64,000 nt of DNA from Thermogemmatispora carboxidivorans (lineage in GTDB: Bacteria; Chloroflexota; Ktedonobacteria; Ktedonobacterales; Ktedonobacteraceae): NCBI RefSeq assembly GCF_000702505.1, contig NZ_JNIM01000001.1:1-64000 (forward strand), written 5' to 3'. The stretch's first letter is position 1; every line of letters starts with the position of its first letter. This document shows positions 44,581-54,954 of this stretch, one piece after another. The notes under the pieces are model-generated. The model was not told where the DNA came from. It saw only the letters and a list, made by a program, of their open reading frames with translations, and did no database searches. Made by a program: the position numbers and the translations under genes.

Positions 44581-46185
44581 ATGAATAGCGAGACCGAAGC
44601 GACCACAGCAGACCGGCAGGCTGAGCTACGTGCTCTGCTCAGCAAGCGCTTGCATTTCATGGGTATTGGGGGGCAGGGCATTTCAGCACTGGCACGCCTG
44701 GCGCAGGCCAACGGGGCCACAGTCAGCGGCTGCGATCGGGCTGCATCGGTGACCACGCACGAGCTGGCTGCTGCAGGGATCGACGTAACCATCGGGCACA
44801 GCGCCCAGCATCTACAAGGGCAGGAGGCGCTCGTCATTACGCCCGCCGTGCCCGCTCTAGAACCCGATCACCAGGAGCTAGTCGCTGCCCAGCAGCAAGG
44901 TCTGCCGGTAGTGACCTGGCAGGAGCTGCTCGGTGCTCTCACCCGCGATTACTGCCTGCTCTCGGTTTGTGGGGTCCACGGCAAGGGAACCACCACCTCC
45001 CTGCTGGCCCTGATGCTGGTCGAGGGTGGCTTTGATCCCACCTGCGTCATCGGCGCCGTGGTCCCGGCCTTCGGCGCCAACTATCGCCTGGGCAAGGGCC
45101 ACTTCTTCATCAACGAGGCCGACGAATTCAACCATAACTTCTGGCACTACCATCCACGCCTGACTGTCGTGACCTCGATCGAATATGAGCATCCTGAATT
45201 CTTTGCCGACTACGAGACGTTTCTGCAGGCTTTCACGCACTTCATCCAGGGTATGGATCTGAGCGAGCGCTGGCCGCTGCCTCCCACCCTGGTCATGAAT
45301 GCCGACAGCCCCGGCTGCCTGGAGCTGCGCGCGCGCCTGGGCCGCTGGAGCGGTCGCACTCTCTTCTATACCGTGGCCGCCGAAGCCATACGAGAAAAGG
45401 CTGAGCAGCTAACGTCTATTACAGTTAAAGGAGAAAGCCCCCTACTTTTCGAGGCCCACGATCTGGCGCTGGAAGGAGAGACCAGCTTTCGAGTCCGCTT
45501 GCATGCCGAAGGAAGCCGCGGTACTACCAGTCAGGCGCGCCCCCTCTTTGGAGGAGAGAAGATTGCCCTGCACGTGCCCGGCCTGCATAATGTGCAGAAC
45601 GCTCTGGGAGCCATTGCGGCGGCCCAGAGCCTTGGAGTCTCGGAAGAGGCCATCAGACGAGCACTGGAAGGCTTCCGTGGCAGCAAACGCCGTTTTGAGA
45701 TACGTCATCAGGGGCCGCTACCGCTGGCTGGGCGAACATGTGATGTCATGCTCATCGACGACTACGCCCATCACCCCACAGCCATCGCAGCGACACTGGC
45801 AGCGGCGCGCCAGCGCTATCCGCAGCGGCGCCTTATCGCTGTCTATCAGCCCCATATGTATAGCCGAACAAAAGTCTTCTTTGAACAATTTGTCGAGGCC
45901 TTTGATGAGGCCGACGTCGTCGTCATCAGCGATATCTTTCCGGCACGCGAGCGCGATACAGGCCTTGTTCATGCCCGCGATCTGGTCGCGGCCCTGGCTC
46001 AGCGCCCGCGCTTCAGGGAAGGAGAGGGCCAGGTCCTCTATGGAGGGGATCGCCTGCAGACAGAGGCCGAGCTACGTGCCCTCTTACGCGACGGCGACCT
46101 GGCGCTCATCATGGGGGCCGGCGACATCTATAGCGTGACAAACCAGCTGCTAGGAGAAGGTGGCCAGAGTCACCACCAGAGATGA
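44581..46185 (+). CDS. murC: UDP-N-acetylmuramate--L-alanine ligase (MurC-like)
   Basis: A 534-residue Mur ligase. The N-terminal Rossmann domain has FMGIGGQGISALARLA. The central ATPase loop is CGVHGKGTTTSLL (about 130), where MurC usually has GTHGKTTTT; the extra Gly recalls folylpolyglutamate synthase. INEADEFNHNFW fits the MurC acidic segment, and the C-terminal domain has LIDDYAHHPTAIAATL and YQPHMYSRTKVFF. These last motifs are specific to MurC/Mpl. It adds L-Ala to UDP-MurNAc. An ATG nine codons earlier (44554) is an alternative start. Confidence 0.9.
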   Translation: MNSETEATTADRQAELRALLSKRLHFMGIGGQGISALARLAQANGATVSGCDRAASVTTHELAAAGIDVTIGHSAQHLQGQEALVITPAVPALEPDHQELVAAQQQGLPVVTWQELLGALTRDYCLLSVCGVHGKGTTTSLLALMLVEGGFDPTCVIGAVVPAFGANYRLGKGHFFINEADEFNHNFWHYHPRLTVVTSIEYEHPEFFADYETFLQAFTHFIQGMDLSERWPLPPTLVMNADSPGCLELRARLGRWSGRTLFYTVAAEAIREKAEQLTSITVKGESPLLFEAHDLALEGETSFRVRLHAEGSRGTTSQARPLFGGEKIALHVPGLHNVQNALGAIAAAQSLGVSEEAIRRALEGFRGSKRRFEIRHQGPLPLAGRTCDVMLIDDYAHHPTAIAATLAAARQRYPQRRLIAVYQPHMYSRTKVFFEQFVEAFDEADVVVISDIFPARERDTGLVHARDLVAALAQRPRFREGEGQVLYGGDRLQTEAELRALLRDGDLALIMGAGDIYSVTNQLLGEGGQSHHQR

Positions 46186-46372
46186 AAGCCTGGCGTACAT
46201 AGGTTGGGAGACAGGACGGGACAGCCTGGAGCAAGGACGGACACAGAGGGACAGCAGAGCACAGGCGGAACTCTGGAGAAGGAGAGCGGGGCGAGGTACG
46301 GAGGAGATGGGGGTCACCCTTCCTGGCAAATCGATTCAAAACCTGGCAAAAGAACGGAGAATGGAAGCGACG

Positions 46373-47413
46373 ATGACATTTGATGCGGAGAGCGTCTACG
46401 CCACGCTCCTGCCACGCTTCGGTAGGCGGCTACGCTTGCATGAGCCGCTGGCGCGTCACTGCACCTTTGGAGTCGGCGGGCCGGCAGACCTCTGGCTCTC
46501 GCTCGAGACGTGCGACGAGCTGCTGTGGCTCGTACGCTGCTGTCTGGCAGAGCGCTGGCCACTGCTGCTGGTCGGCAACGGCACCAACGTTCTCTTTGGA
46601 GATGCAGGAGTGCGCGGCATTGTGGCGCGTATCGCCCTCAGCGATTACCGCCTGGCGGAGCAAGAGGACGGCTCGGCCCTGCTCTACGCGGAGGCCGGTG
46701 TCAGCTGGCCGAAGCTGCTGAACGAGCTGGCGGCTCAGGGGTGGGGAGGACTGGAGTTTGGCCCTGGCATCCCCGGGACGCTGGGCGGGGGCGTGGTCAG
46801 CAATGCGGGGGCCCATCAGCGGGATCTGTCGCAAGTGCTCGAATGGGTGGAGGTGCTTGATGCGCGCCCTGCACTGGCCCAGGAAGAAAGGGAGAGCGCC
46901 GAGGCGGGCGCGCCCCTGCTTCGGCGCTACGAGCGGGCTGAGCTAGAGCTAGGCTATCGTCATAGTCGCTTCCGGGCGGGGCGCCAGGTCACCTTCGATG
47001 AGCGTGGCTATCCACAACCAGCTCCCCGCGTGCTCATCGAGCCGGCGGAGATCGTCCAGCTGCTGGCCATACGCTTGCAGCGCGACGATCCGGCCAAACT
47101 GCGCGCCCGGATCGAGGAATACAGGCAGCATCGCAAGCGGACCCAGCCACCGCAGCCGAGCGCAGGCTCGATCTTCAAGAATCCCCCTGGCGACTATGCC
47201 GGGCGGCTCATCGAGGAAGCTGGCGCCAAAGGCCTCTGTTGTGGACGCGCCTGTATCTCCGAGCGTCACGCCAACTTTATCGTCAACCTGGGAGGAGCGC
47301 GCGCAGCGGATATTGCAACCCTGATCAGGGAGGCGCGCAATCGTGTACGAGAGCGGTTCGGCGTGGAGCTGGAGCTGGAGGTCGAACTGCGCGGCGAGTG
47401 GGAGATAGCATGA
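46373..47413 (+). CDS. murB: UDP-N-acetylenolpyruvoylglucosamine reductase
   Basis: A 346-residue FAD enzyme that makes UDP-MurNAc. The N-terminal FAD domain shows CTFGVGGPADLWL, LLVGNGTNVLFGDAGVRG and GLEFGPGIPGTLGGGVVSNAG. The short form lacking the Tyr loop (type II) is indicated by SAGSIFKNPPGDYAGRLIEEAG with the catalytic Ser region, and ISERHANFIVNLGGA. I use ATG 46373 with GGAAG 5 nt before it; ATG 46361 is equally possible. The stop overlaps the ftsQ start (ATGA). Confidence 0.95.
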   Translation: MTFDAESVYATLLPRFGRRLRLHEPLARHCTFGVGGPADLWLSLETCDELLWLVRCCLAERWPLLLVGNGTNVLFGDAGVRGIVARIALSDYRLAEQEDGSALLYAEAGVSWPKLLNELAAQGWGGLEFGPGIPGTLGGGVVSNAGAHQRDLSQVLEWVEVLDARPALAQEERESAEAGAPLLRRYERAELELGYRHSRFRAGRQVTFDERGYPQPAPRVLIEPAEIVQLLAIRLQRDDPAKLRARIEEYRQHRKRTQPPQPSAGSIFKNPPGDYAGRLIEEAGAKGLCCGRACISERHANFIVNLGGARAADIATLIREARNRVRERFGVELELEVELRGEWEIA

Positions 47414-48552
47414 CCGAGCATAGAGGTGAGATACGAGAGCAAATAGCTTTTTGGGAAGCCAGACGCGCTGAGCCAGCGAAGGGCGGAGGGGAGCAGTCGC
47501 GACAGCGAGTGGTGACGACCCCTCAAAAGATCGTGCACCCGGCGGGCTGGACGGCGATGGCCGAGCGCCGCGCCCAGCAGCGACGCCAGCGCCAGCGCCA
47601 GGAGGGTTCCCCTCTCGTAGCGCGCGCTCTCGCTCAGACAGCCGTGCGAGCCTCAAGTGGACAGATGCGGGCCGTACGCTCACCAGCGGCCCGGCCCAGG
47701 TCCAGCCCAGGACCAGCGGCCCAGATTCCTCGCAGGAGCAGCCGCCTGCAGGCGCGCCAGCGTCGGCGCTGGCGCAGGCTCCTGGCGGCTCTCCTCGGGT
47801 TCGTGCTTGTACCTGCAGGGCTGCTCTTCGCCTTGCTGGGACCCGCCTTTCGCATCCAGCAGATCACCGTGGTGGGCACCCAGAATCGGGCCCTCATCGC
47901 CCAGATTCAACAGCTGGGCCTGCAGGGCCAAAACCTCTTCCTGGTCGATCCGACGGCCCTGAGCAGACGCATTGCGGCTCTGCCACTGGTGGCAACAGCC
48001 AGCGTCGAGCGCGACTGGCCCGACCGGCTGCAGGTGATGGTGAGCGAGCGGCAGCCGGTGCTGCTCTGGAAAACCGCCCAGGGAAGCTATAGCGTGGATC
48101 GCAGCGGCATGGTCCTGGCCGCGGCCAACAGCACGCCCCAGGCCAGCCAGCTCCAAACGGTAATCGATGCGCGCGCGCAGAAGGTCACAGCGGGCATTCG
48201 ACCTGGCGCGCGCCTGGGAGCCGCAGAAGTCACCTTTGCTGTGGAGGTCTTTAAAGAGGTACCCGTATTGACGGGGATTAGCAATTTTACACTACGCTAT
48301 GAGAGTAAAATATATGTAAGCAATGCCGGCCCTTCCGCGCAGCAGCCGCAGACGGTGAGCCACACCACCTTCGTCATCGTCAGCCCCGCCGGCTGGGTAG
48401 CCTATCTTGGAGGGCCGGATGATGTCAACCCGCTGGCCAACCGGTTGCGCGAGTTGCAGCAGATCCTCGTCATGGCGCAGCAGAAGGGGCTTCACCTGGC
48501 AACGATCGACCTGCGCTTTGGCTTGAATGTGGTCTACACATTACAGCCATAG
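47410..48552 (+). CDS. ftsQ: cell division protein FtsQ/DivIB
   Basis: A 380-residue bitopic protein. A long basic cytoplasmic part (about 1-125, rich in Arg/Gln/Ala) precedes one membrane helix (LLAALLGFVLVPAGLLFALL). The POTRA domain FRIQQITVVGTQNRA follows, and a beta domain with LPLVATASVERDWPDRLQVMV, the classic FtsQ motif. It scaffolds FtsL and related proteins at the septum. The start overlaps the murB stop, so translation is coupled. The cytoplasmic region is much longer than in most FtsQ proteins. Confidence 0.92.
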   Translation: MTEHRGEIREQIAFWEARRAEPAKGGGEQSRQRVVTTPQKIVHPAGWTAMAERRAQQRRQRQRQEGSPLVARALAQTAVRASSGQMRAVRSPAARPRSSPGPAAQIPRRSSRLQARQRRRWRRLLAALLGFVLVPAGLLFALLGPAFRIQQITVVGTQNRALIAQIQQLGLQGQNLFLVDPTALSRRIAALPLVATASVERDWPDRLQVMVSERQPVLLWKTAQGSYSVDRSGMVLAAANSTPQASQLQTVIDARAQKVTAGIRPGARLGAAEVTFAVEVFKEVPVLTGISNFTLRYESKIYVSNAGPSAQQPQTVSHTTFVIVSPAGWVAYLGGPDDVNPLANRLRELQQILVMAQQKGLHLATIDLRFGLNVVYTLQP

Positions 48553-48907
48553 GCAGCAGGAAGCTAGCGGGACCGGGCAGGCCCGGCCTCACCGCGTAGG
48601 CGCCCCTGATCCTGCAGAAGCAGGGCCATTCATGCTAAACCGATAACGTCTGTAGTGCGTCTCTGATGGACACGCGGTGCGCAAAGGGAAGCAGAGGAGC
48701 AGATCGCAGGAAGGAAGGAAGGGAGGAAAGAGAGAAACAAGGTGGTGGCGCGGTGAACAGCGGTCTCTGCAAGCGTGGAAATAGTGAGAGCAGGAGAAAA
48801 GAGGAGCCGGGGCAAGGGGAGAAGAAAGCAGACGGGCAGGAGAGAGAGCGAGAGCAGCGCAGATGCGTGTCCCTAGCTAGCAATGCCGCCCGATGAGGAG
48901 CTAGATC
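48553..48907. other. intergenic region upstream of ftsA
   Basis: A 355-bp spacer inside the division cluster. From about 48685 to 48900 the plus strand is strongly purine-rich (repeated GGAAGGAAGG and GAGAGA runs). It contains no supported ORF and no clear promoter hexamers. A GGGCAGGCCCGG-type short inverted repeat lies near 48580. It may hold a separate ftsA-ftsZ promoter. Confidence 0.35.
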
Positions 48908-50143
48908 GTGCAAGAGCGGGTGATCGTCGGAATCGACGTCGGAACAACAAAGGTCTGTGTTCTCGTTGGCGAGCTTGATCGCGACGGGAAGCTGAACATT
49001 GTTGGCGTTGGCACCTGCCCTTCACAGGGCTTGCGGCGTGGGGTGGTGGTCAACATTGAAGAGACAGTCACCTCGATCGCCGCAGCAATCGACCGTGCCG
49101 AGCGCCTCTCCGGCAAGCATATCACCACGGCCTACGTGGGCATTGCCGGCAGCCATATCGAGTCGGAGAACAGCAAAGGCTTTGTCGCTATCACTCCGAG
49201 CCATCGCGATATCGTTCAGAATGATATTTGCCGGGCGATTGAAGTGGCGCGGGCGATTGCCATTCCGGCCAATCGCGAGATCATTCACGTCATTCCGCGC
49301 GGTTATGTCGTTGATGGGCAGGAGGGCATAAAGAATCCCATCGGCATGTCTGGCTTCCGCCTGGAGGTAGAGACGCATATTGTCACAGGTTCCGTCTCTT
49401 CGATTCACAATCTGATTAAATGCGTCCAAAAGGCTCATGTGGAGATTGAGGATCTGGTGCTGGAGCCGCTGGCCTCGGGGGAGGCGGTTCTGGCCGATGG
49501 CGAAACCGACCTGGGGGTGGTGCTCGTGGATGTGGGCGGTGGCACCACCGATATTGCCATCTATATCGACGGTGCCATCTGGCATACCGTAGTTCTGCCC
49601 ATCGGCGGTAATCTGATTACAAGCGATATTGCGATCGGCCTGCGCTTGCCTTTCGCCGTTGCCGAAGAGCTGAAGGTCACTTACGGGCACTGTGATCCTT
49701 CGGCTATCGACGACGATGATATGATTGATCTCGCCCAATTCATGCCAGATTGTAACGATCTTGTGCCGCGCAAGCTGCTGGCCGAGATCATCCAGGCGCG
49801 CGTTGAAGAACTCTTCGAGATGGTGCATGATGAAATTAAGAAGTCGGGCTACGATGGGCTGCTGCCCGCTGGCCTGGTGCTGACGGGTGGCACTGCCGAG
49901 CTTCCGGGTATTCTGGAGCTGGCCGGGCAGATCCTTGATCTGCCGGCGCGCATCGGCGTCCCTCTTGGCCTGCATGGCCTGGCTGACTCGATCTGTCGCC
50001 CAGCCTATGCGACCGCTGTCGGCCTGCTGCTCTGGGGCCTGACTCACTCCTCGCTAACCTACGAGGAGGAGGAAGGGCAGCAGGCGGGTCGCGGCACTAT
50101 GCTGTCGCGCATCGGGCGCTGGCTACGTTCGTTTATTCCGTAA
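48908..50143 (+). CDS. ftsA: cell division protein FtsA
   Basis: A 411-residue actin-like ATPase that anchors FtsZ to the membrane. Phosphate 1 GIDVGTTKVCVLVG, SHIESENSKGFVAI in the SHS2/1C region, phosphate 2 VDVGGGTTDIAIY, and the adenosine segment LVLTGGTAELPGI are present. The C-terminus SRIGRWLRSFIP is an amphipathic membrane-targeting helix. The start is GTG at 48908 with GAGGAG about 7 nt upstream. Confidence 0.96.
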   Translation: MQERVIVGIDVGTTKVCVLVGELDRDGKLNIVGVGTCPSQGLRRGVVVNIEETVTSIAAAIDRAERLSGKHITTAYVGIAGSHIESENSKGFVAITPSHRDIVQNDICRAIEVARAIAIPANREIIHVIPRGYVVDGQEGIKNPIGMSGFRLEVETHIVTGSVSSIHNLIKCVQKAHVEIEDLVLEPLASGEAVLADGETDLGVVLVDVGGGTTDIAIYIDGAIWHTVVLPIGGNLITSDIAIGLRLPFAVAEELKVTYGHCDPSAIDDDDMIDLAQFMPDCNDLVPRKLLAEIIQARVEELFEMVHDEIKKSGYDGLLPAGLVLTGGTAELPGILELAGQILDLPARIGVPLGLHGLADSICRPAYATAVGLLLWGLTHSSLTYEEEEGQQAGRGTMLSRIGRWLRSFIP

Positions 50144-50326
50144 GTCTTGGGAGCCTGTGAAAGGAGACGAGACCCGGGCCGCGCATCCGGCCTGCTCGAC
50201 CTGGCTTGGGCCAGGGACTGTCGGCAGCCGGGGGCGAGGGCGGGGGCGCAAGTGGAGAGAGGGAGGAAATGCGCGGTGAGCGGAGCGAGAGAACTTGTGA
50301 CAGGCTCGAAAGGGGGCCACGAATAT

Positions 50327-51790
<1,464 letters not shown>

Positions 51791-51800
51791 CCTGATCTGC

Positions 51801-51833
51801 GACGGGAGCAGCCCCTGCTGCTCCCGTCTTTGT
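51801..51833 (+). terminator. intrinsic terminator of the division cluster
   Basis: GACGGGAGCAG pairs perfectly with CTGCTCCCGTC (11 bp, 6-nt loop) and is followed by TTTGTTCT. It starts 10 nt after the ftsZ stop codon and closes the operon. Confidence 0.9.
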
Positions 51834-52506
51834 TCTCCGCTCCGCCTCCACCATCTTCCTGCTTGACTTCTGTCTGTTTTCTTCTCTTGAACGTACCCGT
51901 ATTTCTTTCTTCCTCGCCAACAGTATTCCCCGCCTCTCAGGAAAGGCAGGGGAGAGAAACCTCCCCGCTGGCTTCCGCTCATTCACAGTAGATATTTGAA
52001 GTAGATAAGCAACAGGAGAGAGAAAGGGACGCTGGTTCATCAGATGAGCAAGTAAGGGGTGTTTCTTGAGCTGGAATCCGTAATCGTTTTTCACTATAGA
52101 ACCCAATGTCTGTCGAGCTGTCTGTATAGAGAGAGGAAAAATCAACTAAGAAAGATGATACTGTAGTTGATACTCTGATGGTTGACATAATTACTGGTTT
52201 CTAACACAATATAAGCAGATAGCCTCTGTCTTTCGATTGAAATGACAGAGGGCGAGACGGACACCAGCGAGCCGATCGGTACAATCCTGCCTGCTCAAGG
52301 TGATCTGGCGCCTGGCAAATGAAGGGGAGCCCCGATCTGCTGAGGTAGAGGAAGGAGCCAGCCAGAGGGGAGCTGAGGGGATGAGGCCAGGGCGAGGAAT
52401 GTGGTCGGGGTCGAAGCGGTCCTATCCTACTCCTGAGAGTGCCGGGGTGTGAGAGAGATTGGCAAGCAGCCATGATGAGAAGGCAGGCAGAGGGAGAAAG
52501 AAGATC
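51834..52506. other. gene-free, partly AT-rich region before the accessory island
   Basis: No supported ORF on either strand. Composition changes sharply: 51990-52215 is AT-rich with motifs such as GATACTGTAGTTGATACT (a direct repeat of GATACT), unlike the GC-rich flanks. From about 52310 the sequence becomes purine-rich and GC-rich again. The change marks the border between the conserved division cluster and the SIR2/STAND genes. Confidence 0.5.
52182..52210 (+). promoter_or_regulatory. possible promoter of the SIR2/STAND gene cluster
   Basis: TTGACA (52182-52187) is a perfect -35. After 17 bp the -10 reads CACAAT (52205-52210), four of six matches. Transcription would start about 290 nt before the SIR2-like gene. 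Confidence 0.4.
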
Positions 52507-53571
52507 ATGCCCCGACGAGATTCCAGTGAGTCTAGCATTCCAGAGATTGCCAAGCTGCTGGACATTCGCAAGCAAGGTAGCTCTGGGATCGTGCTCGTAC
52601 TGGGGGCGCGGGCCGGTGCCTTTTACCGCCTGAGTTCGACCTTTCAAGAAATCATCATGGGCTTCAGCGAGCGCAGTCTGCACGCTCTGGCTAGGCCCAC
52701 TGCCTTTAGTGAGTGCTACCGTGTCCTCAACGAGCATGCTTTTAGCGAACGCGACCTTGATTCGATCTTTCATGCGGCCTTGCGCGATGTCGCTGTCACT
52801 GATGCCGATCTCTGCCTGGCTGAGCTGGTCAAGGAGGAGTATTTTAGCGAAATTATCACTACGAACATCGATGATCTGCTTGAGCAGGCTTTCAGTCAGG
52901 CAGGGATGAGGGAGGGGCAGCACTATGAAGTCTTCATCCCGGGGCGAAGCTATGAGCAGAGCTTGCTGCATCCTGAGCGACGGCTCTGTCGCGTGGTCAA
53001 GGTCTTCGGGGATCTGGTGGCTCGCGTCTACGATGCCAGGCGTCAGCGCTCCTATCTCGACCGGAAGATCAAACTCAAAGAGCATCTCCAGCAGGTGCTG
53101 GGAAGCGACATCCTGGCCATCGGTCTTGATCAGCGCTGGGATGCTGAGTTGATCGACTTGATTCCTCTCGATGGAGGATTCAGCTCAACCTGGTTTGTTG
53201 ATGAAGATCTGCCTCCTCCCGAATCGCACATGGCTCGTGTCTTCAACGCTCGTCAGGCGCGCTATATCACAGGTTGGGATGGGCACTATGATAACTTCCT
53301 GAAGGCGCTATTCTGGCATTTGAAATCTTCAATGCCAGCCAGTGTCAAAAATTTCTTCGATATTCTTAGCGAATTGCGTAAAATAAATAGTGAATATATG
53401 ATTGCGCAGAGAGAGAGACGTGAGACTCGGGAGATGCTTCAGAATACCCTGATGCAACTCAGCTCGCTTCAGCAGCAGACAGAGCAATGCTTTCAGCTTG
53501 TGACCTCTGAGCTGTCCATGCTAAGGGAACAGTTAGGCTCATTACGGCGGCTGCTCCTTCGTGACGAATAG
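52507..53571 (+). CDS. SIR2-like domain protein with C-terminal coiled coil
   Basis: A 354-residue protein. The N-terminal ~260 residues have a SIR2-like order: a nucleotide-fold strand GIVLVLGARAGAF, the segment YFSEIITTNIDDLLEQAF (compare TTNYDDLLE of SIR2_2 proteins) and VVKVFGDL. Canonical SIR2 enzymes have His in the last motif (KLHGD), here Phe, so NAD hydrolysis may be lost. The last ~65 residues are a coiled coil (EMLQNTLMQLSSLQQQTEQC). SIR2-like domains are common effectors of anti-phage systems. It starts the island; the next gene follows after 40 bp. Confidence 0.7.
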   Translation: MPRRDSSESSIPEIAKLLDIRKQGSSGIVLVLGARAGAFYRLSSTFQEIIMGFSERSLHALARPTAFSECYRVLNEHAFSERDLDSIFHAALRDVAVTDADLCLAELVKEEYFSEIITTNIDDLLEQAFSQAGMREGQHYEVFIPGRSYEQSLLHPERRLCRVVKVFGDLVARVYDARRQRSYLDRKIKLKEHLQQVLGSDILAIGLDQRWDAELIDLIPLDGGFSSTWFVDEDLPPPESHMARVFNARQARYITGWDGHYDNFLKALFWHLKSSMPASVKNFFDILSELRKINSEYMIAQRERRETREMLQNTLMQLSSLQQQTEQCFQLVTSELSMLREQLGSLRRLLLRDE

Positions 53572-53611
53572 TCTTTTCAACGGTAGTGGTTCATGATTCG
53601 GGAGATCTGGC

Positions 53612-54937
53612 ATGGAAGGCGAATTGTTTGTGAACCGAGAATTTGAGTTACATCTCATTGAGGAGGCGCTGCAGACCTTGCAGGACCGTCAGCGTCTCTT
53701 GCGGACGCCTGTCGTGGAGCTGTGCGGTGTGCGCGGCATTGGTAAAACGGCGTTGCTCCGTCAGGTGCAGCGCCGTTGTCAGACGGCGGATGTGCCATTT
53801 ATTTGGGCTGAGGCTGGGCTGGGGGAGAGCCTGCTTGAGCACCAGATCGTCGAGCAGGTGCAGCGCTATCGGGTCGAGGTAGGAGGGACAGAAGGGGAGG
53901 GAGCGGAGCCGCTTGATCCTGGCCTGCGGCGTGCAGTGGAGGCTTTACGTATCCTTGCCCGGCGGGGGCGGGCGGTTCTGCTGGTGGATGCGGTGGAGGC
54001 CAGCAATGAGCGCCAGGTCCGCTGGCTGGAAGTTCTGCTGCGTGAGCTGTTGATGGAGTATAGTCTCTTTGTGGTCCTGGCATCTCCGCGTCTGGTCTCC
54101 TTCGAGCGGGAGCGTTCCGTCGCGCGGAAGATAACAGTGCTGGAGCTCGGTCCCCTTGATCGTCCGAGCTGCGATGTCTATCTGCAGAAGGTGGGGCTGC
54201 CTCTGGAGGCCGAGGTCCGGGAGCTGATTTTCTCCTGGACGCGGGGCTATCCTCTAGCGATGGAAGTGCTCACTGAGGCCATTCGTGGCGGCCTTGATCC
54301 CCGCCAGCCGGCTGATCGCCTCCAGTTGCTCCAGCTCTTGACTGAGCGGGTGATCCGGCAGGAGATTCTGAGAAAGCTCTCTCCTGAGAAGCGCTCTTTC
54401 TATGAGGGTCTCTTACGTCTTCTCTCGGTGCCTCGTCGCTTCAATCTTCTCTTATTGCAGGAACTGATTGAGCAATTTGCTCCCGAGTGGGCGCGCGAAA
54501 GCCCTTTAGCTTATTTCTTTTTGCCACGCGAGCTGAGTGATAGGACTGAAGTCGTACGCTGGCATCTGGATCGTGCCGGCTATGCGGTTGAGGGGCCGGT
54601 GCGCTGGCTCTTCTTGCTATCCTTGCAGATCGAGCAGCCGGAGCAGTTCACTACGCTCCACCGCTGGTTAGCTGCCTTCAACCAGCGTCTGGCCCGGCGC
54701 GTCAATGGTTCCGATCGTATCCGCTATTTGCGCGAATGGCTCTATCATAGCGCCTTCTGCCTGGAATCTGCGGCGCTGGGGCAGGGAATTGAGGAGCTTC
54801 TGGCGACTCTGTCCTGGGAGACGGCTGAGGCTCGCGTGCAATTTGTTGAAGAGGTTCGTCAAGATCAGGAGCTGCAAGAAGTCCTGGGGGAACATGCCCA
54901 GCGCTTGCTCACAGGGCTACAAGCACTCGAACACTAG
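53612..54937 (+). CDS. STAND-type P-loop NTPase
   Basis: A 441-residue ATP-binding protein. Walker A is GVRGIGKTALLRQV (about 39-52); the probable Walker B is AVLLVDAVEAS (about 117), and a sensor-like ASPR follows. The region to about 240 is an AAA/STAND core with TRGYPLAMEVLTEA resembling the GxP module of STAND proteins. The remaining C-terminal part is helical, without clear repeats. It lies 40 bp after the SIR2-like gene and 17 bp before the next NTPase, so all three are one operon. GGAG lies 7 nt upstream of the ATG. Confidence 0.75.
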   Translation: MEGELFVNREFELHLIEEALQTLQDRQRLLRTPVVELCGVRGIGKTALLRQVQRRCQTADVPFIWAEAGLGESLLEHQIVEQVQRYRVEVGGTEGEGAEPLDPGLRRAVEALRILARRGRAVLLVDAVEASNERQVRWLEVLLRELLMEYSLFVVLASPRLVSFERERSVARKITVLELGPLDRPSCDVYLQKVGLPLEAEVRELIFSWTRGYPLAMEVLTEAIRGGLDPRQPADRLQLLQLLTERVIRQEILRKLSPEKRSFYEGLLRLLSVPRRFNLLLLQELIEQFAPEWARESPLAYFFLPRELSDRTEVVRWHLDRAGYAVEGPVRWLFLLSLQIEQPEQFTTLHRWLAAFNQRLARRVNGSDRIRYLREWLYHSAFCLESAALGQGIEELLATLSWETAEARVQFVEEVRQDQELQEVLGEHAQRLLTGLQALEH

Positions 54938-54954
54938 GGTGAGGGAATCATGCT

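Noticed and set aside
52201..53085. Minus-strand ORF of 294 codons across the SIR2-like gene start
   Set aside because: It overlaps the SIR2-like gene and its leader, and has no recognisable domain. The plus-strand frame has a repeated family pattern and fits the operon.
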